64,000 nucleotides of DNA, from positions 5,657,008 through 5,721,007 of the forward strand of contig WNKI01000002.1 in the NCBI GenBank assembly GCA_015350385.1, read 5' to 3'. How positions within the stretch are numbered: the stretch's first letter is position 1; every line of letters begins with the position of its first letter. Below the pieces are notes generated by a model. The model saw only the letters and a program-made list of their open reading frames with translations. It did not search any database and had not been told where the DNA came from. The DNA comes from Aculops lycopersici. Taxonomy: Eukaryota; Arthropoda; Arachnida; Trombidiformes; Eriophyidae. Below are positions 1 through 11,185 of the stretch, piece after piece. A program made the translations under genes and the position numbers.

Positions 1-106
1 AAGATCGATGTGATTTGTATCAAATGCAAGAGCAGTTGAGATATTCGAATACATCCAGCCTAAATATACTATAGTAGCTTGAGTAAAAATTCCTTGAACA
101 ACAAAG

Positions 107-1030
107 ATGATCGCTCTAGAGCTCTGGGCTGCTCTGATTGTTTGTTGCGCCAGCTTCCATCTGGTTGCTAGTGAGTTGGAGCCAACCAAGATATATGATG
201 TGATCTCAGTCTATCTAGAAGAGCTAGGCGAGGTTAGATATCCACCTTCGGCTCTCGAGTTTCTCGAGAATAAACTCGACACGGAGCCTGCGGATAAAGT
301 GGAAATAATAAAACACTTTCTCGAGTTGAGAAAAACAAATTGTTCTCCAGAGAATGTGAATCGTTTCAAGATCCTAATGCATGGAACTAGAATATCAATC
401 AACGGTCACGACGAGAACGATGTCTTCAAATCCATCGTTGGTTACTATGCCAAGGAATTGGATAAGAGTTGCTTCAATTCGCTATATAGCAAATATGGAA
501 AGGGGATTAAGGAGAAGAATATATCCGTTGAACAGCTAGCTAAAATTGAGAAACTTGCAAGCGGAATTATGTCGTCTCGTGTTGATTCCTACTATGTATT
601 AGGAGGATCATTTGAGTTGCAAAAACATTTCGACAAATTAATCACTCAACTCGGAAGCTTGGGATCGAGACGCGATGTTTTACATATTTTTGATTTGATT
701 TGCCCCAGTATCAAGATTAAGTACAAAAATTTTCTCAAGGTGGGAAAGGGTTCTGAAGAACGTATTGCAAAGTCTGCCTTTGAGAAGTCATTCAATAAGA
801 ATATTGTTGAGGAATGCAAATTGTACTTTGGTGCAGTTGGTGGATTATTTGATGGACTTACTGATTTCATGGTCTCCATTCCAGGAGATAGGAGATTCAT
901 GGAATACAATTGGCCGACTATGATTGACGATTGGGCAGGGTCTCTTATTTGTGAGCAAATTATTTCTAAGCCACAGGATGAGTTGCTCGAAAAAGTATAC
1001 AACTTTTACCTGGAGAGATACGAGAAATGA
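107..1030 (+). CDS. Secreted orphan protein, 307 aa
   Basis: I do not recognise this protein. Translation opens with a hydrophobic stretch (about residues 3-21, WAALIVCCASFHLVA) followed by SELEP, a typical signal peptide and cleavage site. The mature part is about 285 residues, has no further membrane segment and looks mainly helical, with leucine/lysine-rich stretches. Five cysteines are scattered through it (contexts TNC, KSC, DLIC, VEEC, SLIC), an odd number, so at least one may be free or pair between chains. The start ATG follows AACAAAG, an acceptable context. No intron is needed. An AATAAA lies 28 bases after the stop. It may be an extracellular, gut or salivary protein, but function is unknown. 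Confidence is high that it is coding and low for any role. Confidence 0.8.
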   Translation: MIALELWAALIVCCASFHLVASELEPTKIYDVISVYLEELGEVRYPPSALEFLENKLDTEPADKVEIIKHFLELRKTNCSPENVNRFKILMHGTRISINGHDENDVFKSIVGYYAKELDKSCFNSLYSKYGKGIKEKNISVEQLAKIEKLASGIMSSRVDSYYVLGGSFELQKHFDKLITQLGSLGSRRDVLHIFDLICPSIKIKYKNFLKVGKGSEERIAKSAFEKSFNKNIVEECKLYFGAVGGLFDGLTDFMVSIPGDRRFMEYNWPTMIDDWAGSLICEQIISKPQDELLEKVYNFYLERYEK

Positions 1031-1057
1031 TTTATTAACAGTTTTGTCGATGATGAA

Positions 1058-1063
1058 AATAAA
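1058..1063 (+). promoter_or_regulatory. Poly(A) signal of the 307-aa secreted gene
   Basis: Canonical AATAAA 28 bases after the stop codon, in an A-rich context. Confidence 0.6.
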
Positions 1064-2387
1064 AATTGTAGAACATAGATCACTTTTGCACTAGCGAGTT
1101 TAGGCGTCAGGTGGCGCCTGTGTCAGTAGACACGTACAGCTCTAACCAATGGAGCGGCCTTATATGGAATGTCAGGTGAGTTTCCGGCGTGTCCCTCCAC
1201 TAGCAACCACCTGTACACGTTACAATTCACGCTTCCCTAAGCCGCTCTCTTTCTCTTTCTCCAATTGTGCTGTAGGGCGATCGTTAGTTGGGAGAAGGAG
1301 TCCATATCATTAGACAGAACATTTGGAGCTTGCATAACGGAGACTAAATCGCTCGCTTGGGGTGCAATATGGCAAAACAAACTCGAACGGCTTTACCATG
1401 AGCAGCGACTCTCTTCCGCGGGTCAAATGCAAGCTCGATAGCTAACTCGCAAAGTGCGCATGCCTAATCAAGGGCACCACTGCCACCGTCACCGTGGTCG
1501 TATCAAGAGCACCTCAGTTGGGGAGGCTGACTGACTGCCGATGGTGGCGGCGGTGGCTGCGGCCATAGCCGTGAATTCATCATTGTAGTCATCTTGCTAG
1601 CCGGTCAACTGGTCGACGAGCTCGATGTTAAAGAGCGGTGGCTGTTTCGAGAGCCGCCTCGTCCAATCGCTTAGCACAGGTGAGGTTGCTCGCTCGCTTG
1701 CTCGAACTCGTTACGTAATACACAACACACATGGCACGCTACAGGTATAGTCAAATTGGAAATTCATTCTCTCTACTCTCTAGTGATGCTACTACAACAA
1801 CAACCACTACCTTTACTAACACTAATACTACAACTGACGCTGCTGCTGGTGGTGGTCTATCGGCGGCAACAGCAGCAGCGACGGCGGCGCCTGGGACCCG
1901 GCGACTTGCTGAGAGACAGAGAGACCCTTCTACGTCGGCCGCACGAAACGGCAGCAATGAACGAGAAAACTCGTTGAGCTTCCAAAACAAGCCGACTGAC
2001 TGCGTTACGATTACTACCAGGTATCAGGCCAAGCAACAGGTCGTCGGTTTGCAAACTAAATCGACGAGAGCTGGCAACGAGAGCGAGTGGCCGCCGTTTT
2101 GTGTCCAGATCGCTGCTTTCGAGGCGGCATGTTTATGTTTGCCGACTTCTGCCGCATTCATTGCCCCTTGTTCGCCGTCATCACCGTCATCGTCATCATC
2201 ATCGTCGTCGTCATCGTTCTGGTCTTGGTCCCTCGCTCTGCGTCCACTAGCTTCGAGCGCCTGTCTGTCCATGCGTCTGTCTATCTATCGGTCTGACTGA
2301 CTGCTCATGTGCTCGTCGGCGGCGGCTGAGATATTTGTGGACGCGACTTCCGTCTCAGCCACTCGCATTCTCGCTCCAGAGTCGGTG

Positions 2388-2410
2388 GTTGTTGTTGTTG
2401 TTGTTGTTGT
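2388..2410. repeat. (GTT)n microsatellite
   Basis: Seven or more uninterrupted GTT units, running into a short GT run. Confidence 0.9.
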
Positions 2411-4292
2411 GTGTGTATAAGTAACAAATGGCAGTTCTCTCGTTCACGTGAAGCTCCAAAAGAAGCGATAGCGTAAACGACGATGGCGACACACGAGACT
2501 CAAGTGGTTAGTTCGAGTAGAGGGAGGAAAAAGATTCGCACTTTTATCAAGTGAACTCAATCCAACAGGTGAAGCCACCGCGGCAGCGACGAACCACTTG
2601 TTGCATCGCTGTCCCTCCCTCTCTTTCTCTCAAACTCACTTACCCAGAAAACTGAGAATGGGTGATTGCGAGTTCAATGTGCGAGTCTGCAGGCGAAAAC
2701 AAAAACTTGCTTAGTTTCTGTTGCTATTGTTGCGCATTTTTGCATTGATTGCGACGAGGAGTTTGCAGATAATAATGATAATCAAGTAGTCGTTTGGTAG
2801 CCATTTATTTATTGTGACTAGTGACTTGATTGTATTGGCCAAGTGAATCAGTTCATTTATTGAAACTGCTAACGAGAAAAACCCCAGCGAGTCTGCTAAC
2901 AGACCAAATCCCCAAAGATCTGATGCTAGACTAAATAGTCTTAGAAAAAGTAGCTTGTCGCCAGGTATGAGACGCTAGTCAACGTTCAGTGGCAAGACCA
3001 ACTGGCAAGATAAGATTTTATGGCTGGCGACAGCAGGCAAAACTTGCTCGCTTCCTCTCAGCAAGCCAAACGCATCAGGGGCAGCTATCCAGTTAGTTTC
3101 TAAGAAACTTGCATAGAAATCCATCGCATTGCGCTCCAACTTTGAGGGCGACTTTGCGGCAATGGCATCGTAGCCTTCCCAACGACTCCATCTAGCCGAT
3201 CGCCAAACAGACGGCCGGCCTGCAAGTTGATGCAAGACTTAGGGCGGCAGAGGCAGTGGCGTGAACGTTGCTTAAGTCGTGGTCGTCGTTACGTTTTGGG
3301 CAGCTTCTAGCTACTCCACTAGTGAGACTGTGAGACTCTAACTCGGAGTTGCCGTGCGTTTTCCGCTCAAAAGTTTCTCGAGCTTTGCAAGGATTTGAGC
3401 CGCCGCCACCGCCACAGGAGAAGGCGGTGGCGGCGAGGAAACTGCAATACGTTGAATGCCTAACAAGCTTATGGGAGCAGCAGAAACAACAACAACAACA
3501 ACAACACCGACACCGCCAATGGCACCTCGACTCTCAAATGTTGCAGCAAGTGAACTCGAGGGAATTGAGCAAGGGAGGCTCAATGAAGTGGAGACGCCGA
3601 CTGGCCGGCCGCCTAGCTATCCACATTGACGATTGCCGTCGCGACCACGACGCAACAGAACGACTGCCAACTGCAACGTCGCCGTTGCCAAAGTCTCTGT
3701 GGTAGCTGTGTCGTTCAAAGGCAATGGCAGCATAGTAGTTGGACTAGCAAAACTTGTGTCTCTTTACTACTAGCCATCCACTAGTTCCATTTCCACGTTT
3801 CAGCTTGTGTATGTGCAGCTCACAAACGAGCTGCCGCGTCAAGCGTCCTGCAGCTAGGTGCTGTGCGGTGTTTCTCTATGCGAGTCTATTAAATTACTCC
3901 CATCACACTGATCGTCATCAATGAATCAATAAAATCAAGTATTGAAATTATCGTTTCTTTCTCTTTTTGTTACAATGTTGGCCGCTTCACAAAGCGCCGA
4001 CTTGGTTCAAGTGCTGGCCAGACGGTTGGGCAGACAAACAAACAAATAGACACACGAACCGACTAGCTAACTGACTGGCTGACAAATCGGCGGCTGTGAA
4101 GCGATAAAACAAAAGAGTCCCTCATTTGACTGTGGCAATAACAATCACTGACAGCAAAAGTGAGGTGGCATTCAATGGCACTAATCGAGTCTCCAAGCTT
4201 GCGGTTGGCGATGCTCGGCTCTTAATTTAGTGCATGAATATCAACTAGACAAAAATTGAGAAAGAGTCCAGTTTGTTGGGCCTTTTAAGCGC

Positions 4293-4320
4293 TATATATA
4301 TATATATATATATACACACA
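4293..4320. repeat. (TA)n/(CA)n compound microsatellite
   Basis: Eleven TA units followed by a short CA run. Confidence 0.9.
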
Positions 4321-5013
4321 AAAACAGACTCACGCTTAAGAATCTGTGACTTACGCAAACACTCTTTAGCTTAGAGTCATTTTGTGGCCAGCTTATCGAC
4401 TAGCTACAAAAGAGCGAGTTAAATGGGAGGAAACAGGCAAGCATCTGGCCTCAGGAGGTGAGATCATCTCGTCGCTGTCGTTGTCGTTGCCGCAGCATGA
4501 GCCTGCCAGCGGCGGCCGCAACAACCACTGCGGAAATTATATCATCATCACCATCGACGGGAACGGCGGCGGCGACGACGACGTTGCGTTGAGCGGGACA
4601 CTTGGCCTCGCTTCCAGTTGCTGCAGGGAACCGAAGCAGGCGAGCCAACGGCAACAGCAACAACTGGAAGTGCAATCTGCAGACAGAAGACGGCCAGACG
4701 GACACACATGCACTGATAGACTAACGCACACACTTGCGCCCTCTCACATACACCACACATTCGTAGCGGCGTCGGTGGCACCGGCGGCGGCAGCGTTGCA
4801 ACTTGCAAGTGCACTGCAATCTGCAGACTGCCGCCGTCTGCAGTCTAGCTCGCCGCACTAACGCAACGAGAAAACTCCTCCTGTTGCCCTCCACACCCAA
4901 CTGTTCCTCCATTCAGTCAGTGCTGCTGCTGCTGTCGCTGCTGCTACAGTTCGGCTGCCTGGTGTCTTCTGTGCTATCGCAACAGTCAGGTCGCAACTGT
5001 TGCTCGCCGGCTC

Positions 5014-5037
5014 GCTGCTGCTGCTGCTGCTGCTGCA
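5014..5037. repeat. (CTG)n microsatellite
   Basis: Eight CTG/GCT units inside a larger CTG-rich stretch (about 4920-5100). Confidence 0.9.
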
Positions 5038-5785
5038 GCAGCCGTCACATTCTGTTGCTGCTGTTGCCCCTGCTTCTGTTGCTGCCGGCCCACTGGCAGC
5101 ACAACGCGACGCAAACGTCGACGCCGACTAAAAATCACTTGAGCCCCCTAAGGGAGAGAGAACTAAAGAGCGAGAGAGAAGGGAAAGAGACATGGAAAAT
5201 ATCTCATCACTTCTATTAACTTAACTGACTCATCAAAAAAATTATTATACACCCAATAGAATATATATACACTACACACCAATATAAAATATACACACTG
5301 AAGCCGCTGCCTCCGCCGCCATCAACAATATATATATATATAACTATATATACTTAAATATATTGCATAACATTTTGTTGCCATCAAGACACAATCTCCT
5401 TTCATTCATCCTAAAGAGAATTTTGGTTGGCCCCGAATTTCACCGTTCCACTAAACCATTTGGCCAGATAGCCAAGTGACAGTGGCGAAAAGTAAGCCTA
5501 CGAGTTGTCTAGGCAGAACAAGTGGCAGCACTAAGCTCCAGCTAGACTTGACTAAGTGTGGTTACTATCACTAGCAGCAGAAAGCAACAGGCCAACGCCG
5601 CCATTGCCACCGTTGCCGCTGTCGCCGCCACACCATCACCACCACGATCACCACCAACACCACCAACACAGCAGCAACAGTAACAGAGGCGCTAGCCAAC
5701 CAACTCGTCCGTAGCTCGCCGCCTCCCCCCGTCCGCCCGCCAACGCGCCCGCTGGCTGCAAACTGTATCACCACCAACCAGCAAG

Positions 5786-8700
5786 ATGACAGATGCTCAG
5801 CCGCCAAGTTTTGACGACTTTCCAGCCCTAGACGGTCCAAGCGGCAACATTGATCCCACTCAAGTAGCAATATCAAATAATAATTTATCACAACAACAAC
5901 AACATCAGCATACTTCACAGCATATAACACCTAACAGTTGGTCAGCTAATATTGCTAGCCATCAGCATCATCATAGCCAAACAACAAATAATAACCTGCA
6001 CGTTGCTGGCCAGCATCACAACAAACTAAACTATCTATTAGCCAATAATACACAATTACAACAAATATACCAACAAAAGTCATTAGACCAACAACAACAA
6101 CCGGATCAGCCGCAACACCAACAACAACAGCAAGAAGCGTTTCAGCAACACCAGCAACAAGTGTTGAGTAATCTAATCACCGATTCACAAGACCATTCGT
6201 CGGCCGCTAAGGCTGCTTTGGTCTCTCAATACAATAACCAATTACAACAACCACAAACAATAACCACAACGCAAAGACCTCAACAATCTATCAACAATAA
6301 TACTATTATCACAAATAATAATACACAACAAGCAACTGTCGCAATGCAAAGCAATACTTCCGCTCCGCAACAACAACAAAAGAGGCCAGGTTTGCCAACT
6401 CCTATTTCTAGTAGTGAACGATGTTGCACTTTCAAGATTAGTCCAGAGGAGCGGCGTCATCGGGACTTTGAAATGGAGCAATCTAAGATTCTCAAAGAGA
6501 TTATGCAAAAGACCAATACTAAGATTGAGCTCACCACCACAAAGGACGGCTCGATGAACTTTTGTATCATTGGCAAGGAAGCCAATACAGCAGCAGCGAA
6601 GAATCTAGTTTTGAATGACTTTCAACAATCAGTTACTCTCACAGTCTCAGTGCCCAAGTCTATTCATGGCCGCCTGCTAGGACCAAAGGGAACTAGATTG
6701 GCCTCGATACAGGAGGAAACTCTAACCAAGATTGCGATTCCTCGAAAGGAAGAGGATTCGGATGTTATCAAGATTGTTGGCTTAAAATCGAACGCTGAAT
6801 TGGCTGTCAAATCTATCCAAAAGTATGCGAGAGAATTTGCTGGCAAGGCAGTTGAAAAGGTTTCGGTGGAGCGTAATTACTTGCTCTTCATCACCGGCCC
6901 ATTCAATGAAAATCTCAAACGTTGGGAAGAGATGGGCGCCAAAGTTTCGACGTCAGGTGGTATCTTGCCTAGCAATAGTGACCGTGAATCGGGTCATGCC
7001 GACGAGGTTACATTTACCATTCTGGGCGAGACCACAGCAGTCTCTCAAGTTCGCGACGAGATTCAACATATCTATGAGGACAAGAAGAAGAAGTGCACCA
7101 CGGTTAATATTGAGGTTAAGAAGGCTCAGCACAAGTATATCCTTGGCCCAGGTGGCCAGAACTTGCGCAATCTATTTGCCAAAACAGGTGTCTCAGTCGA
7201 GCTACCACACGAGAGCGAATCAGAGACCATCACATTACGTGGCGAGCGTTCCAAACTAGCTATGGCTCTAGCTGAACTTTACACCCAGGCTCATTCAGAG
7301 ACAGACGAATATTTTGAGGCTGAGACTTGGATGCATAAGTACTTAATTGGTCCACGCAAGACCAACTTCCTTGATTTCAAGGCAATGGGAGTGGACGTCA
7401 AGAGTTTGGATGACAAGATTAAGATCCATGGACCACCAACCGAGGTGGAAACAATTAGAGATGTCTTCGAGAACGAATTAGCTAACATTCGTAAGACTGT
7501 TATACGTAAAGATATACGAGTTGAGCCACGTATTCATGGTTACATTATTGGTCGTGCTGGTGCAACTGTTGATCAAATTCGTGAGGAAAGTGGAGCATTT
7601 GTTCTGGTGCCTAAAAACGATGAACCAAGTGAATTTATTACCTTAGAAGGAACCCTGGATGCTGTGGCGATAGCTGAAGAGAAAATAAATGCAATAGCCA
7701 AGAAATATGAGGCAAGTCGGAAGTTAGTTATTGACCAACAATTGCACGGCTCTATTATTGGCCGAGGTGGTGAGAAGATCCGTTCAATTAGGGAAAAGTT
7801 TGCGAATATTGTCTTTACCTTCCCTGAACAAGGCTCTAGAAACAATGAAATTACTATCTTGGGACCGGCAGATGAGGTTGAAGAATGTTATAAATATTTA
7901 GATGAATTCCATCAGCAACTACAAGAGAACAATCACCAAGTGCAAGTGCCTATCAAGAAGGATATTGTCAAATACTTACCTGATGCCCAGAACGCAATCA
8001 GGCGCATTAAGCTAGACCATAAGGTCAAGGTTGACTTATTCACAAATACAAGCAATGAAGGCGGCAACAAAGCAGCAGCTGCAAAACAACAACAAACAAG
8101 TGTTAAAACTGAAACCGCAAGCGCTGAAGGTGATCAGCCAGCGGCTGAAAAGAAGAAGGCCAAGGGTGGCAAGAATAAGAAGGCCAACAAGGAGACAACA
8201 GAGCAGGCACCTGCTGCTGCTACCGCAAGCCCGGCTGCACCTAAAACGGCCAAGTCTGATGCTTCCGGCGACGCTGCAATCGCTAGTGGAAATTATGCCG
8301 TTGTCATTGGAAAGAAGGAGGATGTCGATGTGGCAAAGGTAAAGCTAAGCAAACTATTTGAAGAATTGGCCACCACAACTGAGGTTGAGGTTAAAGCTCC
8401 ATTTAAATTACGATCATCTCTAGGCCCCAAGTCCAAATTGTACCGTCAGTTGCTTGATGAGTTCCAACAGAAGGTTGTCATATCATTTCCGCCTGCTAAC
8501 AAGCAACAACAAAGAGAAACTAGTTACAACAAGCAAGGCGACGAAGTCACAAAGACAACAGAATCAACCGGTTCAGTTCCAGGTGCAACTGCAAAGAAGG
8601 AAGCCAAGAAGGAGAAGGAACAACAACAGCAGCAGCAACAGGATGATAGCAATAGAATTGATATTGTCAAGATTAGAGGTCCAAAAAATATTGCCAAGAA

Positions 8701-9280
8701 GGCGGAGAAGAGATTTGAGGCCCTGGTGGTCGAGTGCCAAGATAAGGTGGATAAGAATTTCTCCGTTCAGGTGACAGTAGAGACTGCTGTTATTGATAAG
8801 TTCTTATATTCTGACAAGATAAAATTGAATCGTATTAGGGAGCAGCACAACGTTAAGCTAAACATACCCGATCGCCGGGATACGCCAAAATTAGTTTGTT
8901 CAATTGTAGGCTACGAGAAGAGTGTTCAACTTGCCCAGAAGGAGTTTGTTAACTTGGTCAAAGATGTTGAGGAGCGAATTGAGGAGACTATTGAGATTGC
9001 AAGCCAAGTTCATCCAAGACTCATTGGTGCTCAGGGAAGAGCAGTGAAAAAGCTGATGGAGGACTACAAGATTGGCGTTAAATTTGCTCGTCAGGGTGAT
9101 CCTAATCCGAACTCAGTTGTTCTTTCAGGTAGACAGGATAACGTTACAGCCGCCAAGAACCATATGCTTAAGGTAGCGGACCAATATCTTGCAAGCGCCG
9201 GAAACCAGCAGCAAGCTAGCGCCAGTGGCGATGGTGGCGGCAACAAGAAGCAGCAGCAACAACAACAACCAAGTGCATGA
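5786..9280 (+). CDS. HDLBP: Vigilin, multi-KH-domain RNA-binding protein, 1164 aa
   Basis: Vigilin is a large KH-repeat protein that binds mRNA, tRNA and ribosomes, mostly cytoplasmic and at the ER. After a short acidic N-terminus comes a Q/N/H-rich disordered stretch (about residues 35-205). I then count about eleven KH-like units, starting near residues 211, 281, 355, 438, 508, 570, 643, 717, 865, 990 and 1062. GxxG loops are intact in several: GPKG (~300), GPGG (~454), GRAG (~588), GRGG (~658) and GAQG (~1082). Others are degenerate, for example GPRK near 520. Two lysine/alanine/glutamine-rich insertions (about 757-835 and 905-955) interrupt the C-terminal KH units. The tail is poly-Q. Human vigilin has 14 KH domains in about 1268 residues, so this one is shorter. 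There is no intron in 3.5 kb. The ATG follows GCAAG just after a CCG/CAC-rich leader. Confidence 0.95.
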   Translation: MTDAQPPSFDDFPALDGPSGNIDPTQVAISNNNLSQQQQHQHTSQHITPNSWSANIASHQHHHSQTTNNNLHVAGQHHNKLNYLLANNTQLQQIYQQKSLDQQQQPDQPQHQQQQQEAFQQHQQQVLSNLITDSQDHSSAAKAALVSQYNNQLQQPQTITTTQRPQQSINNNTIITNNNTQQATVAMQSNTSAPQQQQKRPGLPTPISSSERCCTFKISPEERRHRDFEMEQSKILKEIMQKTNTKIELTTTKDGSMNFCIIGKEANTAAAKNLVLNDFQQSVTLTVSVPKSIHGRLLGPKGTRLASIQEETLTKIAIPRKEEDSDVIKIVGLKSNAELAVKSIQKYAREFAGKAVEKVSVERNYLLFITGPFNENLKRWEEMGAKVSTSGGILPSNSDRESGHADEVTFTILGETTAVSQVRDEIQHIYEDKKKKCTTVNIEVKKAQHKYILGPGGQNLRNLFAKTGVSVELPHESESETITLRGERSKLAMALAELYTQAHSETDEYFEAETWMHKYLIGPRKTNFLDFKAMGVDVKSLDDKIKIHGPPTEVETIRDVFENELANIRKTVIRKDIRVEPRIHGYIIGRAGATVDQIREESGAFVLVPKNDEPSEFITLEGTLDAVAIAEEKINAIAKKYEASRKLVIDQQLHGSIIGRGGEKIRSIREKFANIVFTFPEQGSRNNEITILGPADEVEECYKYLDEFHQQLQENNHQVQVPIKKDIVKYLPDAQNAIRRIKLDHKVKVDLFTNTSNEGGNKAAAAKQQQTSVKTETASAEGDQPAAEKKKAKGGKNKKANKETTEQAPAAATASPAAPKTAKSDASGDAAIASGNYAVVIGKKEDVDVAKVKLSKLFEELATTTEVEVKAPFKLRSSLGPKSKLYRQLLDEFQQKVVISFPPANKQQQRETSYNKQGDEVTKTTESTGSVPGATAKKEAKKEKEQQQQQQQDDSNRIDIVKIRGPKNIAKKAEKRFEALVVECQDKVDKNFSVQVTVETAVIDKFLYSDKIKLNRIREQHNVKLNIPDRRDTPKLVCSIVGYEKSVQLAQKEFVNLVKDVEERIEETIEIASQVHPRLIGAQGRAVKKLMEDYKIGVKFARQGDPNPNSVVLSGRQDNVTAAKNHMLKVADQYLASAGNQQQASASGDGGGNKKQQQQQQPSA

Positions 9281-9292
9281 TTATAATGATGC

Positions 9293-9298
9293 ATTAAA
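9293..9298 (+). promoter_or_regulatory. Probable poly(A) signal (ATTAAA) of vigilin
   Basis: ATTAAA variant 13 bases after the vigilin stop codon. Confidence 0.4.
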
Positions 9299-9493
9299 AC
9301 TAAAAATCGCGATAGGAGGTGCAAATGCGTGAGTGTGAAAATTATGGAGATTTATATTCTATAAATTAAAACTCAAAGCCCGACATTATGAAATTTTCTA
9401 TCAAGATAGTGGTTATCATAACTATTATGATGTATTTTTTAGAAAATCAATCCGTTGTTTGGTGATTGAACGCTATGAATTTCTCAAAAAATC

Positions 9494-9565
9494 TGCCGAC
9501 TGTGAGGGTCGAACTCACGATCTCTCGTTTACGAGACGAGCGCCTTACCACTTGGCCAAGTCGGC
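9494..9565 (-). tRNA. tRNA-Thr (anticodon CGT)
   Basis: The minus strand folds as a standard tRNA. The acceptor stem GCCGACT pairs with AGTCGGC, followed by discriminator A. The D arm contains CCAAGTGGTAAGG. The anticodon stem CTCGT/ACGAG encloses loop CTCGTAA, giving anticodon CGT, which reads ACG (Thr). The T arm is GTGAG-TTCGACC-CTCAC. There is no intron and no encoded CCA. A run of six T follows the 3' end within a few bases, a good RNA polymerase III terminator. The internal A box (TGGCCAAGTGG) and B box (GAGTTCGACCCTC) are both recognisable, so the gene is likely functional. It sits about 210 bases beyond the vigilin stop, on the opposite strand. Confidence 0.95.
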
Positions 9566-10324
9566 AAAGGACATCTAACACAGGCTCAAATTCATCACAA
9601 ACAGTGTGCAGTAAAAGAGAGGAATTTCCACTCCATTCTAACCCTAAATCTCGCTATTTTTGTTTAGTTTCAAGAGCTCATACTGACATAAGTCACTCCA
9701 AATGAGGAATCTGCTTCAATAAATAACTAGGCTTCATATCAAAACAATTAATTTGCATCCCTAAGCCTATCTAGCGAGCCAATTTAATGTGCAACTCGTT
9801 CGGTAACTGCTCTTTGGTGCAAAAGATAGCTCTAATTCTAGATAAAACTCCATTGGCATATGTAAGCCTTTCATCATTTCCGCTCATTTGACTTCTTTTC
9901 ATATAAATTTTGCACATTTTGAGGTGTATTAATCATCATCCGAATAATAATTTTTATACATGCGAAATACCGCTTTATGAAGCCAATGGAAACCAGGCGG
10001 GAAGTTTGAAGGTATTCTACGGCATGAAACCGAACTAGAGAAGTCAACGGTTGTGATACAGCAGCATCAGCCGCAAGGGCTTCGTCAGCGGCAGCAACAG
10101 AAGTCGCGATTCTTGTGAAAGAATCGCGTGCACTCTGTGCAGATGAAAATAAAAATTCGCTTCGCAATACGATTGTAATCGATTGTAACTATATTATTAT
10201 TAGCATCATCATAATTATTTTTATTAATTTTACTCTCTGGCAGCCATATCATTACACACAGGGATTTATAGAGAGAATCGAATTATCAAATTTGGAACAG
10301 CTTAGAGATTAAAGCATAAAAGTC
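9566..10324. other. Intergenic region between tRNA-Thr and VAP
   Basis: About 760 bases, AT-rich near the VAP start. I see no supported gene. It presumably holds the VAP promoter and leader. Confidence 0.5.
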
Positions 10325-11185
10325 ATGAAAATGGCGACCAAACCAAAACAAATTCTAGAACTGAGGCCACCGGCCGAGATCATCTTTGAGGGTCCATTCG
10401 AACATGTCGTCACATCATATCTAGAGCTTTTTAATCCATCTGAAAACAAGATTGGATTTAAAGTCAAAACCACGGCACCCAGACGCTATTGTGTTCGACC
10501 CAACAGCGGCGTCGTTGAACCAAATTGCAAGGTTAAAATTGCAATCATGTTACAGCCAATCGAACAGGAAAGCCAAGCCGAGAAGAGCAAGCACAAATTT
10601 ATGGTTCAATCAACTATTATTCGTGAGAACATCAGTAATTTAGATTCTGTTTGGACTGAGGCTAGTCCAGAGGAGATCATGGATTCTAAGTTGCGCTGCG
10701 TATTTCAGATGCCCGATGTTATCGAAGCGCGAGTTGAGGCAACAGGAACCACAAATGACTCATCGAGTACAAACAAACTGAATGAACAAGCAGCAATCAA
10801 TACATCAGCAACACCTAGAATGCCAACCGCAACTGCAACGACAACACCAATTAAGCAAGCTAGTGGTCAGACAGCATCGTCGCGATCCAAAGATTCCTCA
10901 TCAGAGCCAGTTATTCTATCGCCAACAGCCCAAGCGCGAGTTTTGGCACCTCAACAGCAACAGCGAGGTCCAGTCTCGGCAAGTTCGAGTTCAAGTAAAG
11001 GTGGCTGGGTCTCATCGTCTAAAAAGGCGCAGGAGTCATCCTATGCAGCTGGAGACAAATCTGTGGCATCATCTCATAATCTCACCACTTCTTTCCTCCA
11101 GCCTATGAGCGATGACTACAAGCTAGTGTTTGCTGGCCTAATCAGTCTAATCATTGGAGTTATACTTGGCAAATATATCATTTAG
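10325..11185 (+). CDS. Vap33: VAMP-associated protein (VAP), MSP-domain ER anchor, 286 aa
   Basis: VAPs are tail-anchored ER proteins that recruit FFAT-motif proteins such as lipid-transfer proteins to membrane contact sites. The N-terminal MSP domain (about residues 8-125) is recognisable from LELRPPAEIIFEGPF, the SYLELFNPSENKIGFKVKTT strand and the basic stretch APRRYCVRPNSGVVEP. The C-terminal anchor (about 267-286) ends in GVILGKYII, close to the vertebrate VAP anchor ending GVIIGK. The linker (about 150-255) is rich in Ser, Thr, Gln and Ala, and I find no heptad pattern, although most VAPs have a coiled coil there. Two ATGs lie close together (residues 1 and 3), and the second has the better context (AAAATGG). 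Length is near the family norm. No intron. Confidence 0.93.
   Translation: MKMATKPKQILELRPPAEIIFEGPFEHVVTSYLELFNPSENKIGFKVKTTAPRRYCVRPNSGVVEPNCKVKIAIMLQPIEQESQAEKSKHKFMVQSTIIRENISNLDSVWTEASPEEIMDSKLRCVFQMPDVIEARVEATGTTNDSSSTNKLNEQAAINTSATPRMPTATATTTPIKQASGQTASSRSKDSSSEPVILSPTAQARVLAPQQQQRGPVSASSSSSKGGWVSSSKKAQESSYAAGDKSVASSHNLTTSFLQPMSDDYKLVFAGLISLIIGVILGKYII

Larger units (their letters stand above)
1064..5785. other. Non-coding region upstream of vigilin
   Basis: About 4.7 kb without a convincing gene. Open frames here overlap one another on both strands and consist of simple-sequence translations such as runs of T, Q, S or D, which points to repeat shadows. The region holds GTT, TA and CTG microsatellites, listed separately. 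It also holds consensus-like 5' splice sites, for example CAG|GTGAGG at 1681. It probably contains the vigilin promoter and one or more untranslated leader exons. The last ~200 bases before the vigilin ATG are CCG/CAC-rich 5' UTR-like sequence. Confidence 0.5.

Noticed and set aside
1731..2300. 189-codon open frame with T, A and S runs
   Set aside because: The opposite strand and other frames are equally open; the translation mirrors simple repeats and has no domain.
4382..5219. Overlapping frames with poly-L, poly-C and H/T-rich translations
   Set aside because: They arise from CTG-, CAC- and GGC-rich DNA; no start context or family similarity.
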